In this document: positions 53,677 to 64,000 of the stretch, piece after piece
How the letters are laid out: each line of letters opens with the position of its first letter
Position numbering within the stretch: position 1 is the stretch's first letter
Assembly: GCA_039720395.1 (NCBI GenBank)
Contig: CM077833.1
Location: 29,844,271-29,908,270, forward strand
DNA length: 64,000 nt
Source: Liquidambar formosana
Taxonomy: Eukaryota; Streptophyta; Magnoliopsida; Saxifragales; Altingiaceae
Direction of reading: 5' to 3'
Notes under the pieces: generated by a model
Seen by the model: the letters and a program-made list of their open reading frames with translations, nothing else
Told to the model about the DNA's origin: nothing
The model's database searches: none
Program-made: the position numbers and the translations under genes

Positions 53677-54303
53677 TTGCCTTCATGGTTTCACCTTTTA
53701 GACTGGGATGAAAGCTTGCCATTTGCCAATATGCATGGAGGACTTGACACATTAATTTGTTTCACTCAATGATCGTTTAGAGAATGGAAAAAGAGAAAAT
53801 AATTTTTAAAAATATTTGCTTAAGGTGACACGAAACCTATATTTCGTTTTAGTCCGGCAAACAAACAGATAAACGGGGAAAAAGCAGCTTCGAGTTCAAA
53901 ACCCACCAGAAAGTGTTTTGAATATCAACCCAGAAGAGAAAACCCATATAGAAAAGAAGAGAAACAATATAGGTTGTACAATGCACACATCCACATGTAC
54001 TGCACCAACAACACTCAAAACAAAGCAAAGATTAAAAATAATAATAATAATAACAATAAATGGTCATCGAGAAGATCAAAATAACTAAGGAAAAATCTGA
54101 ACTGAAATTCGAACAAAACAACCATCCCCATATCATATCCTCATTCATTCACATTTCTCATTTCTCTGGTTTTTTTCTACTTCAGTGGGTTTTTAAAACT
54201 ACTAGAATTAACCACAATAGCAAGAAGAACAATCTAGAACTACTAACAAATGTATGGTTTGTTAGACGAAGAGAGCTAAAGCTCAAATGTATGAGAGTTT
54301 CTT

Positions 54304-55077
54304 TCAAGACCTTGGTGGTGGGAAGAATTGCGTACCCGCCATGAAAGCATTAAGCGGAGCGGGGTATAGAGATGGGTCAAATGTCGCAGCTGGGTTGCTC
54401 GTGGTGGCTGCGGTGGCGGTGGCCGTGGTGGTGACGGCTGATGTTATGAGATTAAGTTGTTGTTGGGCTCCGCCTCCACCGGAAGAGGTCTCACCGCCAG
54501 CTGTATAACGACTTTCGAGGCCTTGATCGTAGAGAATTCCCTTGAAAACATGGCCTCCTATGTTGACAGCCGTCTGATAGGCATACTCCTCATCCGCATC
54601 GTCCATTGCACTGACTTTCACGCAACGGAACACCGCCGGAGAACTCACTTCAGATGGAAAGTCTCCCAGTTCCAACCCTAAGAGAAAACCCCCCAAACAA
54701 ATGAGAGAACAAATAAAGCAAAAACATTTTCAAAAAACAAAAATAAATTTTTTACTAACTCCATCTCCATCAACCTTTTCGTCAGTTTTACTCACTAACA
54801 GTATGACAGAAAAGAAGAGGAGAAAAAAAGAGAGGAAAGCAATTCTAGTGGGTGGGTGACTATGGAGAACGACTTCATCACACACGCAAACGATATGGTT
54901 TTTTTGTTGGCTAGTGTTGTACTGGAAGACTGAAAATTCCTCACAGATTTCATCAGAAAATCCCTATCTACCCATTACAGTTCTTAGGATAAATCTTCCA
55001 ATACCTTTTCCCAAAATTTCAACCCAAAAAACCCATCAATCGCCGTATTCTAATTTGTCTTTAGTTTTTTTTTTTTC

Positions 55078-55108
<31 letters not shown>

Positions 55109-55712
55109 ACTCTTAAACTTTACCTGACCTGGTGCAGGCTAGAGAGTGTGCACCTGGATTCTCCCTTTGCCGTTTGGGATTCTCTCCTCTTATTAGCTGT
55201 TGCTGTTGTTGTTGTTGTTGCTGCTGCAAGGCAGCGAGTTGTTGTTGCTTCTCGCGCCGTTTAGAAGCAGGAACCCAAGTGCTCTTGACGTGGGTATGGC
55301 ACTGAAACCCTCGGCTCTTACAACAAGTCCTACACCTCAAATGTGGGCAGTCTTTCTTAGCTTGGTTCCCACAATCTTGGCAGTTGATGCCACCTCCTGC
55401 ACCTCCTTGCCTCATCACCGTCAATCCAAATCTCGACGACTCATCAGAGACGTTCAAGCCGCTTCTTCGACTAGGACTCACTCCTAAGTTCGCGTAGGAG
55501 TTGATCATAACCTGGGTTTGATGCTGATGTAGCCTTTGATGGTGATACTGTTGCCATAGCTCAAAACCCTTGTTGTAGATCTCTTCACTTCTGTACAAAC
55601 ACAAGCTGTTTGATGGGATTTCTTCGTTCACTGGGTTTCGCTCCTGCTGTCGTTCTTCCTCTTCTTGTTGTATTTTTCCCTCTCTTCCACCTAGTGAGAA
55701 GAACCCAGCCAT
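54304..55712 (-). CDS. SHI/STYLISH (SRS) family zinc-finger transcription factor
   Basis: Two exons on the minus strand, 55124-55712 and 54304-54677, join in phase to 320 residues. SRS proteins are plant-specific activators of auxin synthesis genes that shape gynoecium, leaf and root development. The RING-like finger at residues 111-138 fits the family pattern exactly: C-x2-C-x7-C-x4-C-x2-C-C-x6-C ([12 protein letters not shown]...[12 protein letters not shown]), followed by [14 protein letters not shown]. The second hallmark, the IXGH dimerisation region, is [16 protein letters not shown] in exon 2 (about residues 234-249). A poly-Gln run (10 Q, about 163-172) and a Thr/Ala-rich C-terminus flank these domains. 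The start is ATG at 55712; the longer frame upstream begins with GTG. The intron holds T12-C-A28. No family member (SHI, STY1, LRP1, SRS5 and so on) can be assigned safely. Confidence 0.95.
55066..55105. repeat. T12-C-A28 tract in the SRS intron
   Basis: A run of T is followed by a single C and twenty-eight A. It could fold into a short hairpin in RNA of either strand. It lies about 20 bases from the exon 1 donor. Confidence 0.85.
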
Positions 55713-57352
55713 TTTCTCCACATAAAAGCTGATTTGAACAAAAAATCCATACTAGAAGCTCTACTATACACAAAGTGATTCAAGGATCGGTGCTTTTGAT
55801 TTCTGGGTTTGAATTGTGGAAAGGCTTTGGTGGGTTTGTCATAAACTATGGACTCCTATGTGAGCTAGTTTAATATTGGGGTGATTTTCTTGTGATTTTG
55901 ACTTGAATTTTGTGGATGAGTGTGTGTGAGCGAGGTGTTGATGTTGGGGTTTTTATTTTTTTGCAGCTTTTTGAGGACAATTTTGAAGGGTAAAGATGGT
56001 TCCTTAACTTACTTCCAATTCCCTTTTCTTTCTTCACTTGAAGCAATAATGGCACGGAATTGGAGCCTCCTGCAACGCCGCCATGGCAACTGCTACCTCA
56101 ATTAACACGACACCCAGTTTCTCTCTCTCTCTCTCTCTCTTTATCTCTTCTGGTACATACTTTCTCACTCTATAATAACTCCCTTCCTTTCTCTCTCATA
56201 CAGAGCTCGTTGAGCTGTGGGTTTGAGAGGCACTGTGAAATCTGTCCTCTCACTTCTTCTCCTCTACAGTCCTCTTCCAGTTTCATTGAATCTGTCATCA
56301 AAGAATGATCGAACCTTGACCGTTGCATGTTAATCCAACGGCTGTAACTCTTCCACGTGTCAAGTATCAGCTTTTCTTATTCGTCCTTGCACCGGAAAAC
56401 CCGCAAGTACTTTTTCCTGACCGTCCCTATAATTAAGATTGTTTTTTTATTACTTCTTTAATTAAGGAAGCGATCTACCAAAAAAGGAAACACATCGTCA
56501 CAAGCAAGCTTGAAGATTTCTTGTGACAGACGGTATTGTGTTGTATTCCTATATGAATCGGACGGTGATTAGGGTACCTGTGATGGAAAGCGTCACCAAC
56601 GCCGACGATGGCGTGACTAGGGGCATGCTTGAGGTGAAATCGTTGTTTTCGAGTTTCACAAAATTCTCGTGTCTGAATACTGGCCATATATATTTATCCT
56701 CGTATTGTCTCTTCTCGTTAAGGCCTCGTATTCTTCTCAAAATCCTTCTTTGGTTATTGAATCTTTGACTTGTTTAACAGACTTCTTTTTTTTTTTTTGT
56801 CTTTTTTCAAAAAATAATTAATTAATTATATTAAGAAATTAAAATAAGTGTAAAGGTCAACACTGTTTGACAAACTAGTGTAAGGTGGAAATTAATGCTC
56901 CAAGTTACATATTTATTTATTTTTGAAAAACCAAAGTATCCATCCAAGACTTTAAAACACGTGACTAATCTAATAATCTCCGTGTATGTACAGTTCTCAT
57001 CCCATACAAACGTGCAAATATGAAGATAAATTGTTAGAGGGCAATGCTATATTAACCAGATTGAGTAATCCCATTGGCTAGTTTTATCCAATGTTGTGGC
57101 TTAGAAGTATACTCCTCACTCATTAACTGAAAGATATAACTGGTGAATTTGTCATTTTCCATTCCGAGACGTGACTTAAAGAGATCGAAATGATTTGAGC
57201 ATAGATCCTCTACCTCCTCCACCACACCACAAAGGAATTACAAGGGGAATGTGATAGGTGGGTATAAAAGGAAATTAAAACAAATGATAAAATTGTGTTT
57301 TTTCAAACAATAAACGGGTATTTTCGCATGCTTGTGTATAGATTAATTTCCG

Positions 57353-57457
57353 TAATCAAATATAAATACCCTTGAATAATAGTGAAATCAAGTCACCGAC
57401 AACATAATCAAATTATAAATACCCTTGAATAATAGTGAAATCAAGTCACCGACAACA
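57353..57457. repeat. Near-perfect 52-bp tandem duplication
   Basis: Copies at 57353-57404 and 57405-57457 (taatcaaa...gacaaca) differ by a single inserted T. Confidence 0.95.
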
Positions 57458-57964
57458 TAAAAGCCTTCCTCACTCTAGAAACGTTCAACAAATGCCACAT
57501 GATTCAATTAATAGAGCTCGAGACTGTATGTTTAGCGGCAAATGTACTAATCTTGACTAAATGTATCATAATGATAATAAATATAAGAACTCGAGGTTAC
57601 TAAAAGATACATGTCAATTAACATTTTAATTGGTGTCGGTGATATATGCTAATTTGACTATAGTTTTGTTGAAAAAACGAGGGGTCCTAAATGACCTAGG
57701 TAAAGAGGTCAACAACAATTGGAGTGAACACACGAAAAATAGGGTTTACATCTCTTTCATAGTTGCAATACTATGATGTTCATACGTTTACCCAGAAAGG
57801 AAAATAATGCTAAAAAGAAGCTTGTTAATGAAGGTTTTGAGCCTACTGATTTGGGTGCCCTACCATGCATGTGGAGAGTCAACTCCTAAGTCTAAAGTTG
57901 TTATTTCTAATTATGACTTTGTTGGGCTACCTTGAATTAACGGGGGGAAAATCGATAAACAATG

Positions 57965-58290
57965 TAAGGGTCCGTTTGGGTTTCCAAATGGAAATTATAT
58001 ATATATATATATTACATGATGTTAAAGCTACGAATCAATCACCTTGACTGGAAAAATTGAAGATAGTGATAATCATCATCACAAATGATAGTAGAAATTT
58101 AAAATGGTTAAATTGATCCTATAAAAATCAACCACATGCACTTATTATTTTAACTTTTTAAAATAGTTCTATTTCAGGCGATGAATTTATACCTTTAATA
58201 TTATATTTAAAAAAAAATAAAAAAATAAAAAATATATATATATATATAAAAGAAAATTGTTTAGTTTTCATTTGAACTCCGGACGGGCCC
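57965..58290. mobile_element. Possible diverged MITE
   Basis: The left end gggtccgtttgggtttccaa and the reverse complement of the right end (ggggcccgtccggagttcaa) are similar. Words inside (agtagaaattta, taccttta-atattat) recall the element at 59081. The borders are guesses, and a TA microsatellite has expanded within. Confidence 0.3.
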
Positions 58291-59080
58291 CAATAAAAAT
58301 TGGTTCATATGATTAAAATTTTGGACTTCAAATTCATTATTTTATGAATAAGCTTAAAACCCTACTGAGTCCAAGGTGGCCGGGGAAGGCGCCTCAGTTT
58401 ATTTTCATGGGGAATTCCTTCTTTATCAAAAGTAAATGCTTTTGTTTTCGGCTTCATGAAAGAACGTCTATCGTCTTATGTTGGGTAGACTTATTTTTCC
58501 ACTAATAGTTCGCTGCATGCCTGCATCCATTGAATTGTTACTATTGCCCCCTATGCGTTTCCCTTATAGCGTGAAGCAAAACAATCTTCTAGAATTCCAA
58601 AATGATTTCTTTTCCCAATTATATTCCTCTTTTTCTTTTTTCTTTTTCAAGTATTCTATTTCGCGTTATTTGATTGAAATCATTACTCAACAACCATCTT
58701 TACAAATAAAAGCCTGTGTGAGCCTTGGTAACAGGCATATATAGGGCTAGAATACCTAGCTCATGACGTGGCTTCCTTGTCTACATTTTTATTTTTATCA
58801 CAATATGTCTTGCATGAGTACCATAACGAGCAATACACTCGACATATCGAGAATACAGCAGTCACCCCATCTTTAGCTATCAGGCCCGCATTCAAGATAA
58901 AGTAAGGAATCTGAGAGATAAGGATGGATCCAAAACTATTACAATTATAAATAAATAAATAAAAAATTACACTCAACATATAGTTTGACTCCAATGGTGG
59001 AAGGTTCATTTTTAGCTTGGCCTCTTGTATTATTATATATATATATATATATATAAAACAAAATATAATTGAAACTATGA

Positions 59081-59384
59081 GGGCTTGTTTGGATGTCAAA
59101 TTCGGAATTAGATAATTTAAGAAATTTTACATAATATTGAAAGTATAATTCATGAAATTGAATTAACAAATTTAAAAAAATGATAGGCCATTGTTAAAAA
59201 TAAGAGTAGAAATTCAAAATAGTGATATTTCATGAATTTTTAAGAATTGAATTTATAATATCAACTATAGTGATAACTTATAATTTTTTTTTAATTCTAA
59301 TTTAATATAGTAAATTTGTACCTTCAATATTATGTAAAAAAAATTTGAATTATCTCGTTTAGAATTGGACAACCAGAAAAACCC
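59081..59384. mobile_element. MITE with about 70-bp inverted termini (304 bp)
   Basis: The left end gggcttgtttggatgtcaaa and the reverse complement of the right end (gggtttttctggttgtccaa) start a match that continues through agataattt-aa and ttttacataatattgaa-gta. The flanks are TGA and TAA, close to the TWA duplication of Harbinger elements. Confidence 0.65.
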
Positions 59385-60429
59385 TAAGTTAATTTCACAA
59401 AATTATCATAAAATTCAAATAAAATAAAATAAAGACCCCATTTAACTGTATAGTTGTCCAAACAATCACGTGATGCGCCTAAATTAGTGCCCATTATTAG
59501 TTGGGATTTCAATAATAAACCTGTACGGACCAGCCGCCTAAATCCGCCGTACGCTGGCCTCCTTGACGAATCCGGTTTAGGCGTGCCTAATCAAACGTCT
59601 TACTACTTAATTAATTACACATCAATTTCTTTTTAAAAAATAGAAAAACAATAATTAGCACAGAAATCCAGTGCGATTTTTTATAATTATATATTTTTAA
59701 AATTAGTGTTTGGGGCCCGAGGCAAAAGTTTCCTTCTCGCATTACTAATTACTGTTTGACTCCCTCTCGACATCTTCCTCCCGTGTATTGTATAATTATA
59801 ACTATTGCATTAATTTATGTTTATTGGTCGCTAACATGGTGCCACCATCCACTAGACAATCTAGTCCCATCTAGGCCATCCCTATCAACATGGGGTCCGC
59901 CACATGACCGTAATGTTTTGAAAGATTTTACTCTCCGTTTTTCTTTGTCTTTTTCAAACTTTTGGAAAGACTACAACTGTTGTAATGCATGCAAGGTTGG
60001 GATTTTATTATTATTATTATTTTTAAAATAAAAAACAAAATAGATAGTTTGAATTTGGAAACGATCTTAACGGTAGAAAAAACCCCTTAAATCTTTATTT
60101 AAAATTGTTATAATACTTAATTGTTCATATCATGTATGACCTATCAAGTATTAATAATTTAGATTTTACTAAACCCTCCATTTTTTTTTAGTTGATTTGT
60201 GAATTAGAAACCGTTGCTCTATAGAATTGGCTTGCATGGAAAACAGTGGGGCAATTACTAATTTACTACATTGAAAAGGTTGAGCTGTTTGTATTGGAAG
60301 AAAAGTTCTTTAAAAAGAAAAGAAAAGAAAAGAAAATATATATTTATCACCTTTTCCCTCTTTTCTTTTTGAATAGTGATAGCTTAAGAGTAGCCGCTGG
60401 TCATGTGACCTGAGTCAAATTTGTCAATT

Positions 60430-60611
60430 CCAACTCACTTTAGAAAGCATTGGTTATTATATATCAGCCGGTTAGGGCTGAATCCATATGACCGACCATG
60501 TCACTGAGGAGCCTAGCCTTCCAACTCACTTTAGAAAGCATTGGTTATTATATATCAGCCGGTTAGGGCTGAATCCATATGACCGACCATGTCACTGAGG
60601 AGCCTAGCCTT
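60430..60611. repeat. Perfect 91-bp tandem duplication
   Basis: Units 60430-60520 and 60521-60611 (ccaactcactttag...gcctagcctt) appear identical. The event is therefore recent, or the duplication arose in assembly. Confidence 0.95.
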
Positions 60612-62801
60612 GAGGAGTGGCTCCACCTATCCTGTTTAATGCCTTTTTTTTTTTTTTTTTTGGGTGCTGAATTGTTGATTAATCAAAATATATTATATGG
60701 TGAGCGTGATTAATGACAGAATTTAGACCCACCCCCTAGTACGACGTACATAAATATTTTTCACCTAGTCTAAAAGCATCTTTAACTTCGATTAAAGTTT
60801 AATTATAATTGATTTAATTAATTTAAATCATTTCATTGGTTGAAACCTGGCATTGGCGCCCGTCAGGATTGGGCTGTTATTGGCTCATGGAAACAAGCCC
60901 GAGGTCTTGCAGGGCTGGATTAACCTCAAAATATTTGTCTGGCCCAAGCCATCGCCAGTCCTAGTGGTTTGGATTTTTTATTTTTTTTTTATATTAGAAG
61001 ATTTCAAATTTTTCTTACCTGACTGATCCTTAATCCTAATAATGGATGCAATTCACTCCCTTCTGCTGTTACATCCACGTTAAAACATCATAATAGAAAG
61101 CAAAAACGGAGCAAAATTGACAAGAGCAGATTCCAATACTCAATGAAGTATTTCCCACTCCCAATGCGAGTAGCAGAGCAGCACTAAAATGTTGTGAGAA
61201 GTGAAAACATGTTTCCTTTTTCAAAAGCAGAAGTAAAATCAATTTCTTAGATTAAAGCGTTTTGATTAAGAATTTATTGTACATTGGTTTCATTACTTGA
61301 GAGAAAAGTTAAAAAAAAGAAGAAAAGATGGGGGGGAGAGAGAGAGAGAGAGAGAGTGAGTGTGTGTGGGGGGTTTTGGGTGAATGATGGGTTGTGCGAT
61401 TCCCAATAATTGTGTCCCTGTCTTTCACTCTCGAGCCCTGCGCTCGCTTTCATCCCCGTTGACCCCTAGTCTCTCTCTCCTCTCTTCTCTCTCTCTCCAA
61501 GATATTTCCTATTTGGAATTCTCATCTGATTCATGCATAAAGAATCAAAGATGGATGAATTTGAGTAAATGGTATATTTATATATGCGTTAAATTTGAAT
61601 TTTTCTATCAAATTCAATACTCCTCATGCATGGACGAAGGTTATATATTAGGATTTAGGATGTAGATCCCTAGGATCACTAGTGCATAAAAAAAATTACG
61701 TGATGGCTTCATATTATGATTGTTTGATCTTAAACAAAAGCCAAAAAACAAAAAACGGTAGGTTGATCGTCACATGCAGATATCATTTTTTTCAATTATT
61801 TGTAAGGGTACACTTGCACAATGATCAACGTGTATCATGTAATATATTTATCCAAAAAAAAAAGTATATCATGTAATATGATAATATGAATCTATCCATA
61901 TCATCTCATCCTAAAAAAAGGGAAGCTCGCGCAATAATAGGCACAAGAGACAAAGGATTGTGCCTTAAAAATTATAAGTCTCAAATTAGAGTTTTTATTT
62001 TTTAATTATCAGATACACAAGTTTACAGGTGATTTTTATATCACACAAATATTAGTTTGAATTAGAGTCTCCCTAAATCTTTTGCTTTAAAATGAGAACC
62101 CTTCATCCACAGAACTTCAATTTTAAAGAGTGCTAAAATGAAGAGTTTTGCATTTTGAAATTATATGATAATTGTTGGAGCCTTAATTCAAAGGCTTATC
62201 TTTCAATCTATTTTTTATTTTTATTTTTTATTTAATTTGCCAAATTATAAAAGAATGTACACGTGAAGTTGAAATAAAGACCTCTATAAACTTTATATCC
62301 AAATTAAGACAAGACGTATCATTAGGCCTAAGAACCATTAGCGGCTTACCTTAATGCATGTGTATAATGTGATGAAATGATACCATGAATTGAGCTCTAC
62401 TGATGCTTTGTACAATTATTCACCAAGTTTCTCAGGAAGCGTAGAATTTTTCATTTTTAATTAAGATAAGTTATACAGATGGGGCCTCAACAGTAATAAT
62501 GGACTCTCTAATGGTACTTTATATTTTTGGTATTATCTTTGTTGGCTCCTCTCTCTCTCTCTCTCTGTGTAATAATATATATATATATATATATAAATTG
62601 GCTGGGACAATAATACCTCACATTTGGGTATACTTATCACGACACGAGACTAACAGGTAGTGGAAAAGTCTACATCTCGGCTTCGCATGTGGAATTTAGG
62701 TGAAAGTCCCATCCAATTTGGGTCCAAAAACTTTGTTTGGAATTTTTTTTTTCTAAAACATGACATAAACTCTATTATGTGTTCGATTTTTTTTTTTTTT
62801 T

Positions 62802-62946
62802 GGTGGGTTAAAATTTACACCATTTTTTGCTAAATCTAAACCATTTTGTGCTAAATCTACATCCCATAATTAATGATGAAAGATGTGTGAAAATAAAGTA
62901 TAAGGGGTGTCAATTTAGCAAAAAATGGTGTGAATTTAGACCCACC
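62802..62946. mobile_element. 145-bp inverted-repeat element
   Basis: The 34-base ends starting ggtgggt-taaattyacacc and running through attttttgctaaat are inverted copies with about three mismatches. Runs of T flank both sides and could be the insertion target. The centre is about 77 bases and non-coding. Confidence 0.75.
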
Positions 62947-63408
62947 TTTTTTTTTTTTTTTTGGGAGAATTTCAAGTTGGATGGAAAATAATTACAATTC
63001 AATATAAATTACTACTAATTTTTTAATAAATAACTATTAACTTAATAAAAAATGACGACTATTGTATTTATTTTCCAATAACCTAATCAATCTAAAATTC
63101 TATTCTTCTTTTTTTATTATTTAAATAATGATACTGAAAAAAAGGGATTTCTATGTTGGAGCCACCCGTGTTACCACGTGTGATTTTCAGACTGTCAATA
63201 TTAAAGTATATGCGTGAGTCCTCATAATATGGATAAGTAAGTGTTTGTTTAAGATTAAAAATTTGCCGGGGTTTGATCCCATGTTGACCGTAAAGTCACA
63301 AACTCTATTCCTCCTCCTCTCTTCTTCTCCTTTTTGTTTTTTCTTTGTTTTTTTTTTTTTTTTTTTTTTAGCGGCGGAGATTTGTTTTGTTAAGGCCTTG
63401 TTCACTTA

Positions 63409-63744
63409 AGTTATGTTTGTTATGAGAGAACGAAGGGGGAAATGAAATGGTGATTTTATTTTTCAAAAAATAATGAGTATTTGGTTGCACAAAGAAATGG
63501 AATGGTTATTCATTTGTGGGGGTCTATTTCCTCCAATAAGAAAATAGTCATTCGTTTCCAAATCAAAATGAATAATTATTCATACCTTTCAATGAGTAAA
63601 AATCATCACAAATCGGTCCCACTTATGATTTTTGATTCTATTCTCACTTCTTACCAAACATTGGGATAAAATGTCCATTCTCATTCTCATTCTTATTCTT
63701 ATTCTCATTTTTATTTCATTTCATTCTTTCAAATCAAATGAGCC
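63409..63744. mobile_element. Diverged Harbinger-like MITE related to 44930-45276
   Basis: It shares ordered words with the element in V-ATPase intron 7: tgtttgttat, tttgtgggggtctat, ccctccaa/ttcctccaa, gtcccactta and ttaccaaacattgg. TTA flanks both ends (63406-63408 and 63745-63747). The terminal repeats are more decayed than in the other copy. Confidence 0.7.
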
Positions 63745-64000
63745 TTAGCTTGCACATGTCGGAATATTTGGCCATGGCAAAAGAACGCTACTTTTGACCC
63801 AAAGCTTATTTTCCTTGTGATTTTTGAAAATGAAACAAAGATATCAAGTTGCATCCATCTAAATCTTGTCACACGCTTTCAGTACATTTTCTGTTAATTA
63901 AAAAAAATGTTTTTAACTTGAGATAAAGTCAAATTCTTTGTATCTAGATTCCTCCAGTTACCTTTCAAACATTAAAGCCAGTGCCGCCCATGTTCACAGC

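Larger units (their letters stand above)
48669..54303. other. V-ATPase 5' region and intergenic DNA
   Basis: The first 550 bases form the leader and promoter of the V-ATPase gene, with the motif cluster listed below. Further on are a tandem duplication (51024-51372), TA and GA microsatellites and a strong TATA-like word, CTATATAAAC, near 50405 on the plus strand with no recognisable gene after it. No open frame with a domain was found. Confidence 0.6.
55713..64000. other. SRS promoter and intergenic region
   Basis: About 8.3 kb upstream of the SRS gene. A CT run lies at 56118-56140, where the SRS 5' region would be expected. The rest holds the MITEs and duplications listed here plus TA runs (57998-58010, 59034-59056, 62574-62595) and a GA/GT run near 61335-61370. 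I see no coding exon with a known domain. Confidence 0.6.

Noticed and set aside
55713..55721. Upstream extension of the SRS protein by three codons
   Set aside because: The upstream codon is GTG. The ATG at 55712 gives the typical MAGFFSL start.
58380..58700. A stretch with less AT bias that might be an organellar insertion
   Set aside because: I could not match it to any chloroplast or mitochondrial gene by reading, so no claim is made.

Overview
The window is ordinary nuclear DNA from a flowering plant, probably a eudicot. The evidence is spliced genes with short exons in AT-rich introns, plant-specific families (WAT1, SHI/STY transcription factor, NPF transporter, RD19 protease), and many plant-type miniature transposons (Tourist/Harbinger, Stowaway, Mutator-like, Helitron). 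I see no bacterial-style operon, CRISPR array, virus or phage.

Layout: (1) 1-1258, + strand, the 3' part of an NRT1/PTR-family (NPF) transporter cut by the window edge. (2) 1.26-6.27 kb, intergenic. (3) 6266-9471, - strand, a complete six-exon WAT1 (vacuolar EamA/UMAMIT-type transporter), one intron of which has a GC-AG donor. (4) 9.6-19.8 kb, gene-poor DNA with tandem duplications and a perfect hairpin. (5) 19817-25136, - strand, a complete six-exon TFIIF beta subunit; one intron holds a broken LINE-type RNase H fragment and another an antisense USE+TATA box spaced like a plant U6 promoter. (6) 25.1-33.0 kb, transposon-rich DNA with a short Helitron and several MITEs. (7) 32988-35248, + strand, a four-exon RD19-type (cathepsin F-like) cysteine protease with ABRE-like sites and a TATA box upstream; its first exon carries three single-base insertions. 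(8) 35.7-36.4 kb, a long-hairpin element with a Stowaway element nested in one arm. (9) 37878-48668, - strand, an 18-exon vacuolar H+-ATPase subunit a (VHA-a2/a3 type), with one single-base insertion in exon 5 and several MITEs in introns. (10) 48.7-54.3 kb, promoter and intergenic DNA with a cluster of ACG-N3-CGTTT-like motifs. (11) 54304-55712, - strand, a two-exon SHI/STY (SRS) RING-like zinc-finger transcription factor. (12) 55.7-64.0 kb, intergenic, with inverted-repeat MITEs and recent tandem duplications.

The genes do not form a functional cluster. They are unrelated neighbours: transport, general transcription, proteolysis, vacuolar acidification and developmental regulation. Exon borders were set by reading GT/GC...AG junctions that keep phase and rebuild the conserved protein. 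All junctions are consistent except for four +1 insertions in two neighbouring genes, which look like either assembly errors or young lesions. I found no convincing new biological system. The items most worth checking are the frameshift cluster, the USE/TATA unit, the GC-AG intron of WAT1, the long foldback element and the Helitron.
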